Origin: Patella vulgata
Taxonomy: Eukaryota > Mollusca > Gastropoda > Patellidae
DNA length: 64,000 nt
Direction: 5' to 3'
NCBI RefSeq assembly: GCF_932274485.2
Contig: NC_065883.2
Coordinates: forward strand, 12,336,222 to 12,400,221
Both the position numbers and the translations under genes were made by a program. The notes under the pieces are model-generated. The model searched no databases. It was not told the origin of the DNA and worked only from the letters and a program-made list of their open reading frames with translations. Within the stretch, counting starts at the first letter, position 1, and each line of letters opens with the position of its first letter. Below are positions 31,792 through 46,700 of this stretch, piece by piece.

Positions 31792-34700
31792 GTAAGTCAA
31801 TTGACAAGGCCTATGTTTCTTTTTGATTGTGGTACCCATAGCTGATGTACATGGTTTAATTATTTCCATGCAATATAGGCCTATGCATAAATAAAACAAT
31901 TTTGTTGAAATCTATACAATTACAGCTAGACTGCACAAGGAAATGTAATTCAGTAATGGTCTGTATCAACGTACCACCATCCCTGTCATTCATCATGTGA
32001 CTATAGTATTTTCCTTTAGGCCAAGAATATTTAGACAGCCACAATAATATGACATGTATTGTTTTCCCCTTTTTGCTATAATAACTTGTAGGCTATAGGC
32101 AACATTGGGTGGAACTTCCGTTGGAAGCTTAAAATGTGATAGAATCATGGCCTGAAGGATTACATGTAGTCACTAGTTAAAATGAATGAAATGAAATGGT
32201 GTTTTATTGTCCTACTTTTCTGCACTGACTGGGCTAATGAAAATAGTCATAGATGTAAAGTTCATGATGGAATTAACTACGTTTAAGCTTACACTTTACG
32301 TGTACATGATGAACATCTAAATTTAAGATAAGATAAAAATCCTCATCGTTATTTATAGAATCGTAAAATTAGCTGTAACTACTATGTAAACTGCCATTCT
32401 ACTGTACGTAGTAGGCAAAACCTAGGCTGTTGTGCCATGTTTTTCTGATTACTGCATTACAGTCTATAATGCCCTGACAGAAGGCACACATCACAGATTT
32501 TGTCGGACACAAATTATCACACAATGTTTTTATTATGATTATTGATACCGGTATATAGAATACAAAGTCTGTGATGACATGTGCCTCAGAACCACCCTTT
32601 TATTATTGTATTCCGTACAAAATCTGTGACAGGTGCTGTATGTCCAGCAGTCTTTTATGTATAAACTTATAAAATCTGCGATAAAATTTCTGTTTTAAAA
32701 ATTTATTACCCTTGAGTAGACCCCCCCCCCCCCCCTCCAACCCAAACCCAGTTTCCCCCAATGTATATCTGCATTTATTATCTTCCATTTTAGGTAACCA
32801 ATGATTGGTATAAATGTTTAAGACAAGGGAAAGTAGGAACCATTCCTGCTACTGATATCTTTAACCCAACAGAAGCTGAGAGACTTTTAGCAGCATCATC
32901 AATATCTCTTCCGGAATCATGGTTACGCATAGCAATAAAAGTTGTAAAGAAACAAGAAGAACTAGTTGAAAGGTAAATAATTAAATGAACAGGACTCGTT
33001 CAAATATTGCAATGACTATTGACTTGTTGAATTTGGTTTAACAAGTTTGACTCGGTTTAGAAGAACAACCAATGTGCTTTCCGTCGAACTTTATCAAGCC
33101 ATGGCTGATTGCAGTCTGGGGGATTGGGTAGACGAATGGTTGCATCATAATGTCTGTCATTGAGTCACGTGGCGTGGATTCGATTCCCCACTTGTAGGTG
33201 ACAAGGAGTAGGGGCATCTGTCCAACCTTGTTAGTTTTCTCCGGGTTCTCTGGTTTCCTTTCACTTCTACAGACCCCTATGCGCAAGCGAATTATTGAAT
33301 TCTCTTGTACGTGACAAGGAGTAAAGTCGCCTGTCCAACTTCATGGGTTTTCTCCGGGTTCTCCAGTTTCCTCCCACTGCTACAGACCCCTATGCGTAAG
33401 CAAATTATTGAAATAAAATTGAACCATGTGTTAGTCCCGAAATGACCTAGTTTGTGTCAAGTGGCCATCAAACCACATTTCTCTCTCTCTCTCTCTTGCT
33501 AGCGAATTATTGAAAAAAAATTGAATTATTTATATGCTAGTCCGAAAATGACCTAGTTTATGTCGAGTGGACGTCAAACCTCATCTCTGTCTCTCTCGCT
33601 AGCGAATTATTGAAATAGAAATGAACTATATGCTAGTTTGTGTCCAGTGGATGTTAAACTGCATTTCTTTGTATCTCTGATTACGGTCACAAATGAACTG
33701 GTCACAAGAAAGCAAAGTTCACCCCAGTAACCTTAACTGAATATTAGTTTCCAAATTAATGAAGTCTTGTGTTGACAAGATGTTAAACCTTATTTGATTA
33801 TAGACTTATCAAATTAGATATTTATAAGACTGGCTGTAAAGATCTGATGAATGTTGCAGAATTTTTATAGAGTGAATTATAATATGGAACAGGATGATAG
33901 TCTCTTTATATTATGTTTTGATACGCTTCAGATATGAAATAACCATGTGACTTTCTTCACATGATTTCCATGTGACATTATTTTATGGAGGGCATTTATA
34001 ACACATATATACACTGGTTCATACTGATTGCTTTGAAATGTGTTAGTGTAATGTCTGTCCGTCCATCCGTTGTTCACAACAAATCTAAAAAAAGACACGT
34101 TATATGTCATATGACCTCTTTTTTTTACTTTATTTTCAACCTCGTAGGTTTTCTCCGGGTCCTTCGGTTTCTCCGGTTTCCTCCCACTGCTAAAGACCCC
34201 TATGCGCAAGCGAATTATTAAATTAAAATAAAACCATATGTTAGTCCCGAAATGACCTAGTTTGTGTCGAGTGGGCGTTAAACCCCATTTCTCTCTCTTT
34301 ATTTACTTTATTTTCAGATTACGGATTGATAATCTTCACAATGGTAACATCGCCAGTAATATCTTTGAACATCTGGTTTATGTGGCACATGAAAATTTTA
34401 ATACAAAATGGAAGACAGCTCATCATTTGTATCTGGGATCAAATAACTCAAAACATAAAAAAGAATTACAAAGAGTAAGTTGAGATATGATTCGTCTTGT
34501 GAAATCTAGTTTCAGACAGGGCTATCGTTTTAGTCATCTTCATCTTTGCATGTTATTGACTGACAGGAGAACTTAATTGTCAGTCAATTTCAAAGAATTT
34601 CAAAGGATTGGAGACGGTCTTGCACATTTTAGCCTATTTGACGTCTTATGTGGATTAAGGGTTAGGACCTGTAGAATTCATCAAAGTCTCAAGATGTAAT

Positions 34701-37700
34701 CAAGGCTAGCACTAATCCCTACCCTAACCCTAACCCACAATCCACATATGACGTCAGATGTGCAGGACCATCTCCTATCTAGCGTTCTCCATTGTATGTT
34801 GATAGATTCAAACTTATAATTTTATGACTTTTATTTCTTTTGTAGTTCAGTGCTTCAATTTACCAATATGTTGATAAATTCAAACCAGATATTTACATCA
34901 ATCTGGACTCTACAGGAACAATATTACCGCTATCGTCAAAGAGGCAAAGTACCCCACATCCAAATTTAGTACCCCTCTCAGTTTTAATAGAGACAGCCTC
35001 CCATTTCTTTTTTGTGCAGCCCTATGTTTCTTACACCTTACATAATATCGTGTTCTTTAGTCCTAGTGTGTTGTCATCCTCGACAGCCAATTCACTTTTT
35101 ATTGTGTATCAGTTGCTTCATGCTATGCATTGTTTACATCAACATGGTATCTCGGCAAAAGGTATCAAATTAAGCAATATTTTAATCAATCAAAATTTAT
35201 GGATTTCATTAACCACACCGCAAATTAAAACATGGATGATCAAAGCCCGAGAAGAATCAAAAGAATTGTTAGTAGTGTCAAAAAATTGTGATGTTCTTGA
35301 AGGGGAAAGATCCCCGGAACGTCGTTTCAGGGCATCATCGGAAAGAGAAGAACTTGTAAGCCAGGCCCGTGAGGTTTTGAAATCCTGTACGTACAAGCAA
35401 TATACGATCAAAGATCTTCCTTCTATTGTTGACCGCTGGGTCTGTAAAAAATTAACGAACTTTGAATACCTTATGATTTTAAATCACTTAGCAGGACGAG
35501 TCATGAACGATCCAAATAATCATCCAGTTTTACCGTGGGTAAAGGATTTTACGACACCAGAGTTTGGACACAGAGATTTAACGATGTCTAAATATAGAAT
35601 AAACAAGGGAGACTATCAGCTTGATTTTACGTATAATTCTATGATAGGAATGGATGATAACGGAGAACATATACCACACCATGTTTCCGACGTTTTGTCC
35701 GATATTACATATTACGTTTACAAAGCAAGACGGACGGAAAAAAGTATTTTGTGTACGCACGTTCGGACTAACTGGGTTCCACATGAGTATCCTAGCAGTA
35801 TGCAAAGAATGCAGGAATGGACTCCAGACGAATGCATCCCTGAATTTTACACAGATCCAACAATTTTTGTTTCTATACATGAAGATCTGCCTGATCTTGA
35901 AATTCCACAGTGGTGCAGCTCAGCTTATGACTTTATTTTAAAACATATGGCAGCTTTAGAGAGTGATATTGTTTCGGAGATGTTACATCATTGGATTGAT
36001 CTTACATTTGGATACAAGGTAAACAAATCAATATTTTGGATTATGAATATATGAATATTTCACTTAAAAATTTTGCCAGTAAGACAATTTTTATACGCCC
36101 ACATATATTGTTGTTGGCCCCGTCTGTCTATATGTTCGTGTATCTGTTCACATTTTGACGAAACTTGAAATATAGGTTTATCTGCCAAAGATCTTGGTTT
36201 CTTTTCGATATTTGCGCATATAACTTCCTGGATTACGACCCCTGATTGCATGAAAAGTCAGGTTTTTGTTTCAGCTTGCTATCTATCCATCTCTTGCAAA
36301 ATGTGGGCGTATCTTGCCTGGCAACCGCTGGTTTATGTATTTTGTTTCCATGACTATGATGAATTTTACACATAAGACCTTTAAATTTAAGTGTATTCAT
36401 TCATTGTGTTTTATGTTAATTCTTTGAAATTCTGATTTGACTGAAACGGAAGTTCTACCGAAATGGGGATCCTCCGACCCTGGTGAAGTTTATTGTTACA
36501 TTTTCAAAGAAAATTGAATCAAATAATCTTGTAAATCAAAGCCATGTTCGAGGGCAAGGGGGGGGGGGCATTAAAATATAGCTAGAAAAACTTTGAAGGG
36601 GTTCGTGGTTCAGCTCTATAACCCTCTGAACAAAAATTTACCAAGAACTGTCTTTGTGAATTTTTGCATATTCTTTGTATAACATTAACCTGGGGAGTAA
36701 TTTTGTATCTGTTCATGCGGAAAAAATTAATATGTATATTTTGTTATCCATTAAAGTTAACAGGTGCTGCAGCGGTTAAATCTAAGAATGTGTATCTCCA
36801 GTTAGTTGATAATCACAAGTCTATTAGCAATCACGGTGTCGTACAGCTGTTTACCGAGCCACATCCACATAAACTTTCAACATCACAGATCTATAGTTCT
36901 TTACATCCACCCAAAATACCCAGAGAAGTTCTACCAGCTCAGGTGAGATTCTTCATCTTTGATACGTACACTTTAGAATATAAGGTCTGTCATTGGGTCA
37001 AGTGAAGTGAAATGGGGTTTAACGTCCAACTGTTCTGCTCCGAACTGGGCTAATGAAGACAGGCATATGCCATACAGTGTGCTATGAGGGAAATTTTGCC
37101 CGGACAGCGGCACTATGGCCTACTGTTATATCGAATTCCAACTGTCATGGGATCTTTTATGTGCACGCCAATGTGTACACGGGACCTTGGTTTTTCGTCC
37201 CTTCCGAACGACTAGACAGCTGTCCTTGTCAGGCTCCCCATCTTGCATCACTGACAAGGGGGAACCATGCCGGAAAATCTGGATGAACTTTCTTGACCAA
37301 TGCAGGGATCGAACACCCGACCTCCAGGGTAGCAAACCATGGTCTTATCCACTTAGCCACCATGATCCCCCATTGAGTCAAGTGGCATGGTTTCGATTTT
37401 AAGCTTGTATATGACAAGGAGTAGGGTCAGCTGTCCAACTTTGTGGATTTTTTCTCCAGAGAGAGAGAGAGAGAGAGAGAGAAGGGGTTTATGTCCACTC
37501 GACACAAACTAGGTCATTTCGGGACTAACATATGGTTTAATTTTATTTCAATAATTCGCTTGCGCGTAGGGGTCTTTAGCAGTGGGAGGAAACCGGAGGA
37601 CCCGGAGAAAACCCACGAGGTTGGACAGGCGACCCTACTCCTTGCCACGTACAACCGGGGATTCGAAACCACGCCAGTTGACTCAATGACAGACTTTATG

Positions 37701-40700
37701 ATACAGCTCGCGCACGCTAACCATTCAGCCATCCAACCCCCCCTTTTTTCTCCAGGTCCTCTGGTTTCCTCCCACTGCTAAAGACCCCTATGTGCAAGCG
37801 AATTACAATGTATATAAAAAAAATTGACCTATATGTTAGTCCCAAAATTACCTAGTTTGGTTGAGTGGACTTTTAACCCTCTAAACCGAAAAAAAAAATG
37901 AAAACAGTTTCAGAAAGTTCTACAATCTCAGGTGCGATTTTGAATTTCAACTTAAACTTAAAAATTTGAAAACAATTTCACAAAGTTAGATTTTGACTGA
38001 ATTTAAAAAATGAAAATAATGTCAAGCTCAGTTGCGATTTTGACTTTTATGTTGAATTCAAAAAATGAAAATAGTATCAAAAAGATTTGTTCCAATGTTA
38101 ACCCTCTTTTCTGGATAATTGAGACTATTTTTTTTTATCGTACCGACTTTAGTAATGATAATCGAGACTAGGCCTAAAATTCAATCGCTGAATTCTCGGT
38201 TCAAAGTGGATCAATTTGACTGAAATTTTCAGCAAATTTCCTTTACATTATCTAGTTTTTAACTATTATAGTGAAAACTGCCATCTCTTTAATTATCTAA
38301 TCTCCCATAATGTATCTTTAAGAATAAAATTTAGTTTTTTACTTTCCTAATTGACAATCTAAATTGTCGCACTGATGAAAAAAAAGTGACATGCCATCAA
38401 AAATGAACATAAATTCTTAGAATAAACTGTATGCTTATGATGGAGTATAAGTAGGATATAAATTCTATAGGTCAAAGGTCACAAAGAAATTGAGGTCAAG
38501 TAGTGGACACAGATTAATTTTTTATTTCCTGGTGGTTATAAAATATTATTTGTCAATACAGTGTCTCTCTTGATGAATGGGTGCAGAGATAAAAAAAAAA
38601 TAATTATATTATTATTTTTATTTTTATGATAGATGATGATGTTTAGTTCAAGTTCAAGTGGTCCAGAGACAGTTGTACATGAATTGAGGTATTTTGAGAT
38701 TTATTTATATGTTCCAAATTCTGACATACTTCTATCTTGAAAAAATAATTTTAAAGGGGCATTGTTACTTTTATCAAAACATTGAATAAATCTCATATAT
38801 AAAACTCTGTTTATATTTTACACTAAATTTGGCACCAAAAGTCCTGAAAATGATTAGGGGGGGTACCAGGCCAAATCATTCCTGAATTTGTTTCCTGAGA
38901 TGAGATTACTTTTGGTGCACTTTATAATAAGTTAAACAATGCCTAATTTTATGCAGATATTGGTTAAATATGGACTCAATATGGGGTTAGATATGTCCTA
39001 TCCACCTGGCAAGAAATTGATTCGTTAATTAATTGCATTGTACTTGCCAATTGTGATAAAGTTTTCAGAATCGATTACTCAATTTAAATCAAGACTTAAA
39101 AATATGTTCCCGCATACAAACTGGGTGATTTCTTTATATCCTTCTCAAAACACTGTTTTCCCGAGGGAATAACCTTACTATAAAGAAATCTATTAAAAAA
39201 AGTCATGTTTGTGTCAGATGACATAGCTGACGCACTACCTAGCAACAGGTGTGAAGCCGGAGGAGAATTTATTGCATACACAAGGCGATGTTGTCTTTAA
39301 TCACTATCCATAAATCATAAATATCAAATCCTTATCCATGGTTTTTATCTCAGAAAGTGTTGTACATTGTACGTTTAACTCTTCATCAAGTTTATCAACA
39401 TATACATCAAACTCGAAATAAAATTAAACCATATGTTAGTCCCAAAATGACCTAGTTTGTGTCGAGTGGACGTTAAACCCCATGTCTCTCTCTATACATC
39501 AAGCTAACAATCTTCGCATGCTGCCTTTGCGTGAAGCGAGCAGACATTCCTGGTTGTCGGGCTGCCGATTAGGGAAACCCTTACATTTTTGTCCTGTATG
39601 CGTTCCATGGGTGTTTTTAAGGGAATCCAGTATTTTTCTAGTAAGATTGGATATTTCTACTTTCCGTATATACCAAAATTTGCCATACTTTTATTGGAAA
39701 TAACCCCCGATAAATAATTTTTTGGGAAAGTATTTTATTAAGACACATATTATGTGTTATTGACAGTAGCCATTGACCTATTACTGTTATTAGAGCATAC
39801 ACCTTGGAAGGATTAAGCCCTCTATAAATTCACATTATTATTATTATTATGTTATAGTTCCATGGAGATTGTTGATTTAGTTGACAAGACACGGCCAGAA
39901 TCAGCAGTAATACATCTACCTAAAAACTATAATATACTACAACCTCTCGATGATTATGAAAGTCAGTTTAACTTTTCTAGTAAATCATTACTTCATTTGC
40001 CTGCTACACAAGATCAAAAGGTAAGAAATGGGGGTTAACGTCCTACTGTTCTGCTGAGACTGGGCTAATATAGTAATAAAGCCATGCATGTGCCATATGG
40101 TGTGCTACGAGGGAAATTTTGCCTGGACAGCGACACTACAGTCTACTCTTATTTCAAATTCCCAATGTCAAGGGTTCTTTTACGTGCATGCCAACTAGAT
40201 ACTGTTCCTTGCAGCCCTCTGTCCACCACAAGGAGAATGCACGCGGAAAATCAGCCAACAGTGAGTTTGAAACTCGGGACAGTCTGTTTAGCTAGCCAGT
40301 GCCTTACTTGCAGAGCCATCGCTCCTCCATGAAATAGAATGTGATTTAATGTTATGTGAACACAGTACCATGCCCATTTGCATAAACTCTATTTGCCGAT
40401 GCAACTCTTATTGCCTGAATGCTAAAACTGTCTGTTTGTAATATCAGTCTAATGTCATCTTTGTAGTTACAGTTGAGTTGATTACTAAAATCATTGAGTT
40501 AAGAATTAAAATTAGTATGTAGAAGAACAGTAGTTTCGGGCTCTGTAGGTACAAAAGGGTTAATGAAATGAAATGGGGTTTAACATCCTACTGTTCTGCG
40601 CCAACAAAGCTAATGAAGACAGTCAAAAGGGATTACTAGTTAAAATGGCCATTCAGCTTCTAAATATACTCTTTGTTTGTAGAGTAAAAGTTACCTGGAC

Positions 40701-43700
40701 GATGAAGTGCGAGATATTTTAACAGAAGATTTGGCCGTATTCATCTGTAACATGTGTGAAATTTTCCTCTCCCCGAAAGTTCGAGCTCTGGGACCAAATT
40801 TATCAAACATAGAAAGATACAAATTAATCCGATCTATATGTTCATCTGATTGTGAAGAACTCCCAAGGTATGTCAGATTGTTTATAGATCCTTCTTCTAT
40901 TAGTGTTTTAACGTTTGCTTCCACTGATGGTGGTATCGCAGACAAGTTGTCTAATTTTATTATGCTTAGCACATGCAAAGGGATCTCTCCTGGGGGACCC
41001 GGAGCAAACCCATGAGGTTGAGAAGTTGTCTTATTTTATTATGCTTTGCACATGTGTAGGGGTCTTGTTCGGTGGAGGAAACCGGGTACCCGGAGCAAAC
41101 CCATGAGGTTGAGAAGGTGTTCATTTCTCCAAGCCACATACGCTCACATCAGTGATCAAAACCACGACCGCAAGCCAGAGGTGACTGGCCAGTTAGGCCA
41201 TCCTAAACCCCTTATATAGATCCTTGTTGTTAAGATAATAACTATAGGTAAATTCCTAGTTTTTATATGAGAAAGTTCACAAAGTTAGATCGAAGACCTT
41301 ACTCCCTGTCATGTACTAGCGTGGGATCAAAACCATACCACTTGACCCAATGACAAATCACACTTGTTAAACCATTTGCCCCCCCCCCCCCCGCAATATA
41401 TATACCACATCATATACACTAAATTAGAGACTGATCATAATCATCTATATATATTACGGGGGTATTGGATTGCCGAATGGTTAGCATGTGCGCACTGTAT
41501 CATACGGTCTGTCATTGAGTCAGTTGGCGGGCTTTTGATTCCCCGGTTGTGGTTGTACGTGACAAGGAGTAGGGTCCCCTGTCCAACCTCGTGGGTTTTC
41601 TCCAGGTCTCTCCCTCTGATAAAGACCCCTATGCGCAAGCGAATTATTTAAATAAAATTGAACCGTGTGTTATTCCCGAATTGACCTAGTTTGTGTCGAG
41701 TGGACGTTAAACCCCATATCTCTTTCCCTATATATATTACGATAGGATTGTAATCACTAAACCGTCAGTCAACTGTTATTATTATAGATTAATATATTTT
41801 GATTTTTGATTTTTATTTTTTAGACCACTTAGGAAAGCTACAGGTTTTCTATTTAAAAACTTAATAATTGATGAAAGCTCTGAAGATAAAAAGTTATTTC
41901 GATATCTGTCCGATAATGAAGAGGGAATCCCCCTACCATCCCCTAGTTATTTACTGCAGCCCTATTCTCATATACTACCCTTCCCAGAATACTTTGATAA
42001 ACTTTACACCTGCTTGACAGAAATCAAACAAAAAGACGCAGAAATTGAAAAACTACGCTGGAGTAAGATGACACCTGCTGAAAAAAATTCTATGACGAAA
42101 TGTTTACAACGAGAAAAGATTCCGCTCTTAGAACAATTCCTTACAAAATATCACAATAAACTGGGTCAAGAGGGGTTAGATATTCTATCACCATATATAG
42201 AAGAACTATTTGAAAATGAAATAACGACAGTCCAAGCGGCATGGTGTTTCCTTAATACCATGAGTAGGGAATTAGGAAAAGTTGAAACAGCGAAGAGACT
42301 GTTGCCGCATCTTATTAAGTTGTTCAGTGGGGAAAATTCTACAGCGAAACATGTTAAACTATATCATAGACAATTCCTCATGCAGCTCATCGTCCGTTTA
42401 GGATTAAAAACATTTATTTTGAATTTCTCGACTCTTTTAGTCGAAGCTGTGTCCGGTTTTAAAGATTTTTATGTACCCAGTAAATTTTACAATGAAGAAC
42501 TTTTAGAGGAGATGGATCAAGAAGAGCTGACAAACACAAGTCCGAATTGGGATCCTAATATGGCAATGAATCGATCTCCCAATGAACTGAATATCGAGCA
42601 ACCAAATGAGTTCTCTTTTCAAACCAGTTACAGTTGGGAAACGGGTAAAGATGAAAGTACACAAGCAGACGTGGACGAGATTGAAGACGATTTCCCAGAC
42701 AATATGTCGTTGGAAGACGAAGAAGAAGAAGAAAATCGAAACATTCCTCGGTCTGTAGATTCAACAAGTGTGGGTAAAATGTCCATGGGTAGCGAGGACA
42801 GCGAGAATCAACAGTCGGTTGATGAAGAGAATTCCGTAGAGGATGATGCGGGCGTGTTTGGAAGTGTGGCCTCAATTCACAGTATATCCCACCTTTTAGA
42901 ACAATCACGCGATAAGTTGTCGAGTATTGATGAAAGCAATACTGGTTTGTTAAATGAAGATAATCCAAATGTTGAATACAGGGGTTTAGTGTCGGACACG
43001 GAAAGCCATGACGAAGAAGATGAAAATCCTAAACAATTTTATTTGACAGCAGAAGGAGGGGATGAAACTCTCACCCCAAAGAGAAAAGAGAGCATGGTAC
43101 GAAGTGAAACAGAGGATCTTATGATGAACATATCAATATCGAGTCCAACGGATATTTTGAATATTCGCGATGTGGCGACGGAAAGTGTAAAATGGCTATG
43201 CCATAAACTTGGACCTGTTCTTACAGCCAAACATTTATCCCGTAATTTAATACGGATGATCTCATTGTGTTATATGGGTGAAGAACAGTTACGACCACTG
43301 GAAAAAACAGGTAATATTCCTGCATTTTCTCAATCTGATTAAAATACAGATCTATATTTCATTTCATTTTTTTTTTATACTTTCGATGACCTACACAACA
43401 TGAAGATCTGACCAAGTGTACTGGAGGGTCGCGTCATGGGTCGTACGAGCGTCTTTTGACCCTATGACGTCAGACATTGATTAATCAATCAGCGTTGACG
43501 TTTCTAGTGGTTTACCCACAGTTCCGTGCATCAAACGCCAAGAACTCGCCGTGGGTGACCGTTTCATTGGCTAATCCTTTACTTCAACCAGATCCTAGTG
43601 TAGTAAAGACAAGTTAAACGAAATTTTGAACTATAAAAAACAAAAAACCGTAATAAATCTACGTTTTAATCAGATTGGCCTTTTCTGGGGGTTTTCTCCC

Positions 43701-46700
43701 TTATCTATTCATGTTTGTCTGTAGGTCAGAAGTTTTCAGCTGTAAAAAAAATTTGCTAGTTTGTTTGACTGGTCATAAAAATACTCACTATCAAAATGTG
43801 CAACATTTATCTGTTCAGGCTTATTAATGTCCTGTAATTGAAAACTTATACGATCAGATTAGTCTTTTATTTTTAAAACTTTTCTTGAATTTTTAACTAG
43901 TCATCATAAATTATAATTTGATTGAGCACATGTAACGGATTGGAAGGACGAAATGAAAAATAAAAATATCGCCACAGCAAAAACGATTTACCACAAGGTA
44001 ACAGTTATCACCCAAGGAATTGACAGATTTGAAATTTAATCTTCAAAGTTATATTTTTATCGCAGTTGGCTGAAATAGCGATTGATAGCATTCGTACCCA
44101 TTTACAACTGAACGCGCTGGAATATAGGAATGAAGTGTCTTATTCAGGACAAAAAAACTCGCTGCACAATTCAGGTCTCTGAACCTGCAAAGTCTTGTTG
44201 GTATCAATTCTTGTTGAGAACTGTATACACATTTGACACCATTTCTCGATCAATAAGAAACTGGGGAATTTTGAATTTGAGCAGCTATGTGTTAACAGAT
44301 TCTCTTTTATTTTTTTACAGATAATTATAATTTGAAGTCATCCAAGTTGATAGTTGGTGATACCCACTCTCATAAAATATTAGAATGTTTAGGTTTTGTA
44401 GCGGAGTTGTATGGTGAACAAGTTATATTACTTCAATATTTACCATGTATAGTTGATTTAGTAAGTTTATTATATCATCAGTTTATTTTATGCTTTATTA
44501 TATGCCCACATAGCAAAGAAGCCTATTGAATTTCAGCAATTTTCAATAATTAAGCCTAGAGTTATCGCCCTTGTTCAGTTTATGGAACCTTGTGAACCCT
44601 CAAATGATGAAAATTATAATCTGATCTATATGAAATTGTCTTGTAAATGCCCCCAATCATCTACAAAAGATAAATACATGTATGCGACAACCCTTGTCGA
44701 ACCCGCGCGGACGATTTAGCTGCTGTGGCCGCATGTTTCGTTGCCTGGCAACCTTTTTTTTAATAAGCAGTACTATTACCTACATTTACTTTAGTAGATT
44801 ATTAAAGGGTTCAATAAGTAAAATTTAACTACAATATTATACCCATCTGAGCCCTTTTTTCTTTCGTTGAAACTAGCTGGACTCATTTTGGGTGTAATGA
44901 TGTTTCTGATAAGAGAATTACCGATCTGAATCCACATAATAATGCAGTTTTCCCCTTTAGTCTTCAGATTGTACAATATGATATAAAATCATTAGTTGGG
45001 TGTAATGCTGTTTCTGATATGCAAATTACCGGTCTGAACCCACATAATAATGCAGTTGTCCCCCTTTAGTCTTCAGATTATACAATTTGATATAAAATGA
45101 TTAGTCCGTCCATTGCATGTTTGTAAATAGAAATTTTTAGATATTGTATACAAGGATTAATTTAGATTTTGATGATTATATAGATATATTTATTGTTTTC
45201 AGGTTTCTGTTTGTCAGAAGCGATTGACACATCGTTCAGAAACTGGTTTATTTGGTGCATTGTTATTGTTACGATATATTATACCATTTCTTTCTAATAA
45301 AACTCTCATGGATGTTATTAGTGTAAGTAAAGGTTTAATAATCTAAAGTCTTCGATTAAAACCAAAATATAAAAACTAATTATGTCAAATACATGTACTT
45401 TTTTTTTGTTTCTTATTTATCTTCTTGGCTATGTCAGATTTTTGGACTTGTATCGGTTATAGGAAATGATTAAATTAATTTTAAACATTTTCTTTTTATA
45501 GGATGTTTTTGTTAAAGATACATTGATACCAATTATTAAACTGGTTACCTCCCCTTCTATATCCTTCCCAGGTGGCAGCCTGATTCGTTCTGTTATTAGT
45601 CATAAGATTATAGATGTTTTATATGTTATTGGATTACGATTAGGATTTGAAATGACTCGTACACATCTGAATCAACCTATGCAGTTGTTCTTTGATGCCT
45701 TTAATTTTGTCCACGGTAAAAATTCTGCAAATAATTTCAACTTAGAATCTACCTCACCGTCAGGTAAGCTATCTATTAGTTTTTGATGTTCGGTTTCCAG
45801 CGGTGTCTTAAAATTGGAACGACTCTTTAATATGAAGAACAAATGATGATAATCTTGAAAATTTGTTTATGAAATGTTATGAGATATGTCCCTTAATACA
45901 TATTTGAATGTGATACAGAGCAGATGTTACTGTATTAATACGTATTGAAAAAACAGATAAGAAACCATCCTTTGATGTTGGCATATCATTATTTCCAATG
46001 TGCCAATCATACATTATTTTTACTTAATGAAATGGTAGATTCCTGTTCAGGATAGTGTATAACGCCCTCGTGCAGTATCAATATATTACTTAAACATACA
46101 GGTCTTTATTTAGGCCTGAAATGTTATATAAACTATTAATTAGACATTTATTAACATGCCATCTTATCTGTTCGATTTTCATTGAATTTGAATCTGATCT
46201 GCTGTTAACGTCTGTTTATGATTAAACACAAAAATGGATAATCAAGACTTTGTTAATTTTCGTGACAATGACAATCGAGGCTACAGTTATTTTAAAAAAG
46301 GTTTTCTCAGCTTAGAGTGAAACAATTTGACTGAAATTTTCAGCAATTTCCCATTACATTATCTAGTTTTTAACTATTATAGTGAGAACTACCAGCTCTT
46401 TATCTAATCTCCCATAATGTATCTTTAATGTCTCGCTCTCGATCATTATACCATGCTTACCGGTATTATTATTTTAGTTATCGGAAGTCAGGGTTCTGAA
46501 GAAGGGTATTTAACAATCAAGATGGATTCTACAACCAGAGAATATAAGATAGGTACACCTGTATCTGTCAGCAGTATTCATATGGCAGCTCAACGACCTA
46601 AACATGAACAATCATCAAAATATCATAGTTTATCATCTATCAACTTGCCAGATGAAAGGGGTATGTCATTGCACGTATATGCTTATTACATATGCTTGTT

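Larger units (their letters stand above)
36963..37880 (+). mobile_element. SINE-A host of two nested SINEs
   Basis: A plus-strand SINE-A is broken into 36963-37004, 37371-37459 and 37744-37880. The pieces read in order from head through core to the GTTGAGTGGA end once both inserts are discounted. Confidence 0.85.

Noticed and set aside
35578-35880. 100-codon minus-strand open frame inside the BEACH exon
   Set aside because: Antisense shadow of the BEACH domain.
40868-41010. Extension of WDR81 exon 8
   Set aside because: The frame is open, but it passes a GTATGT donor, loses family similarity and runs into SINE-A debris. Exon 9 needs the donor at 40867.
42555-42968. 137-codon minus-strand open frame inside WDR81 exon 9
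   Set aside because: Antisense to a conserved WDR81 exon.
44064-44130. Extra WDR81 exon after an AG at about 44,065
   Set aside because: In the required phase (1) it hits a stop in the second codon, and exon 9 joins exon 10 directly with good homology.
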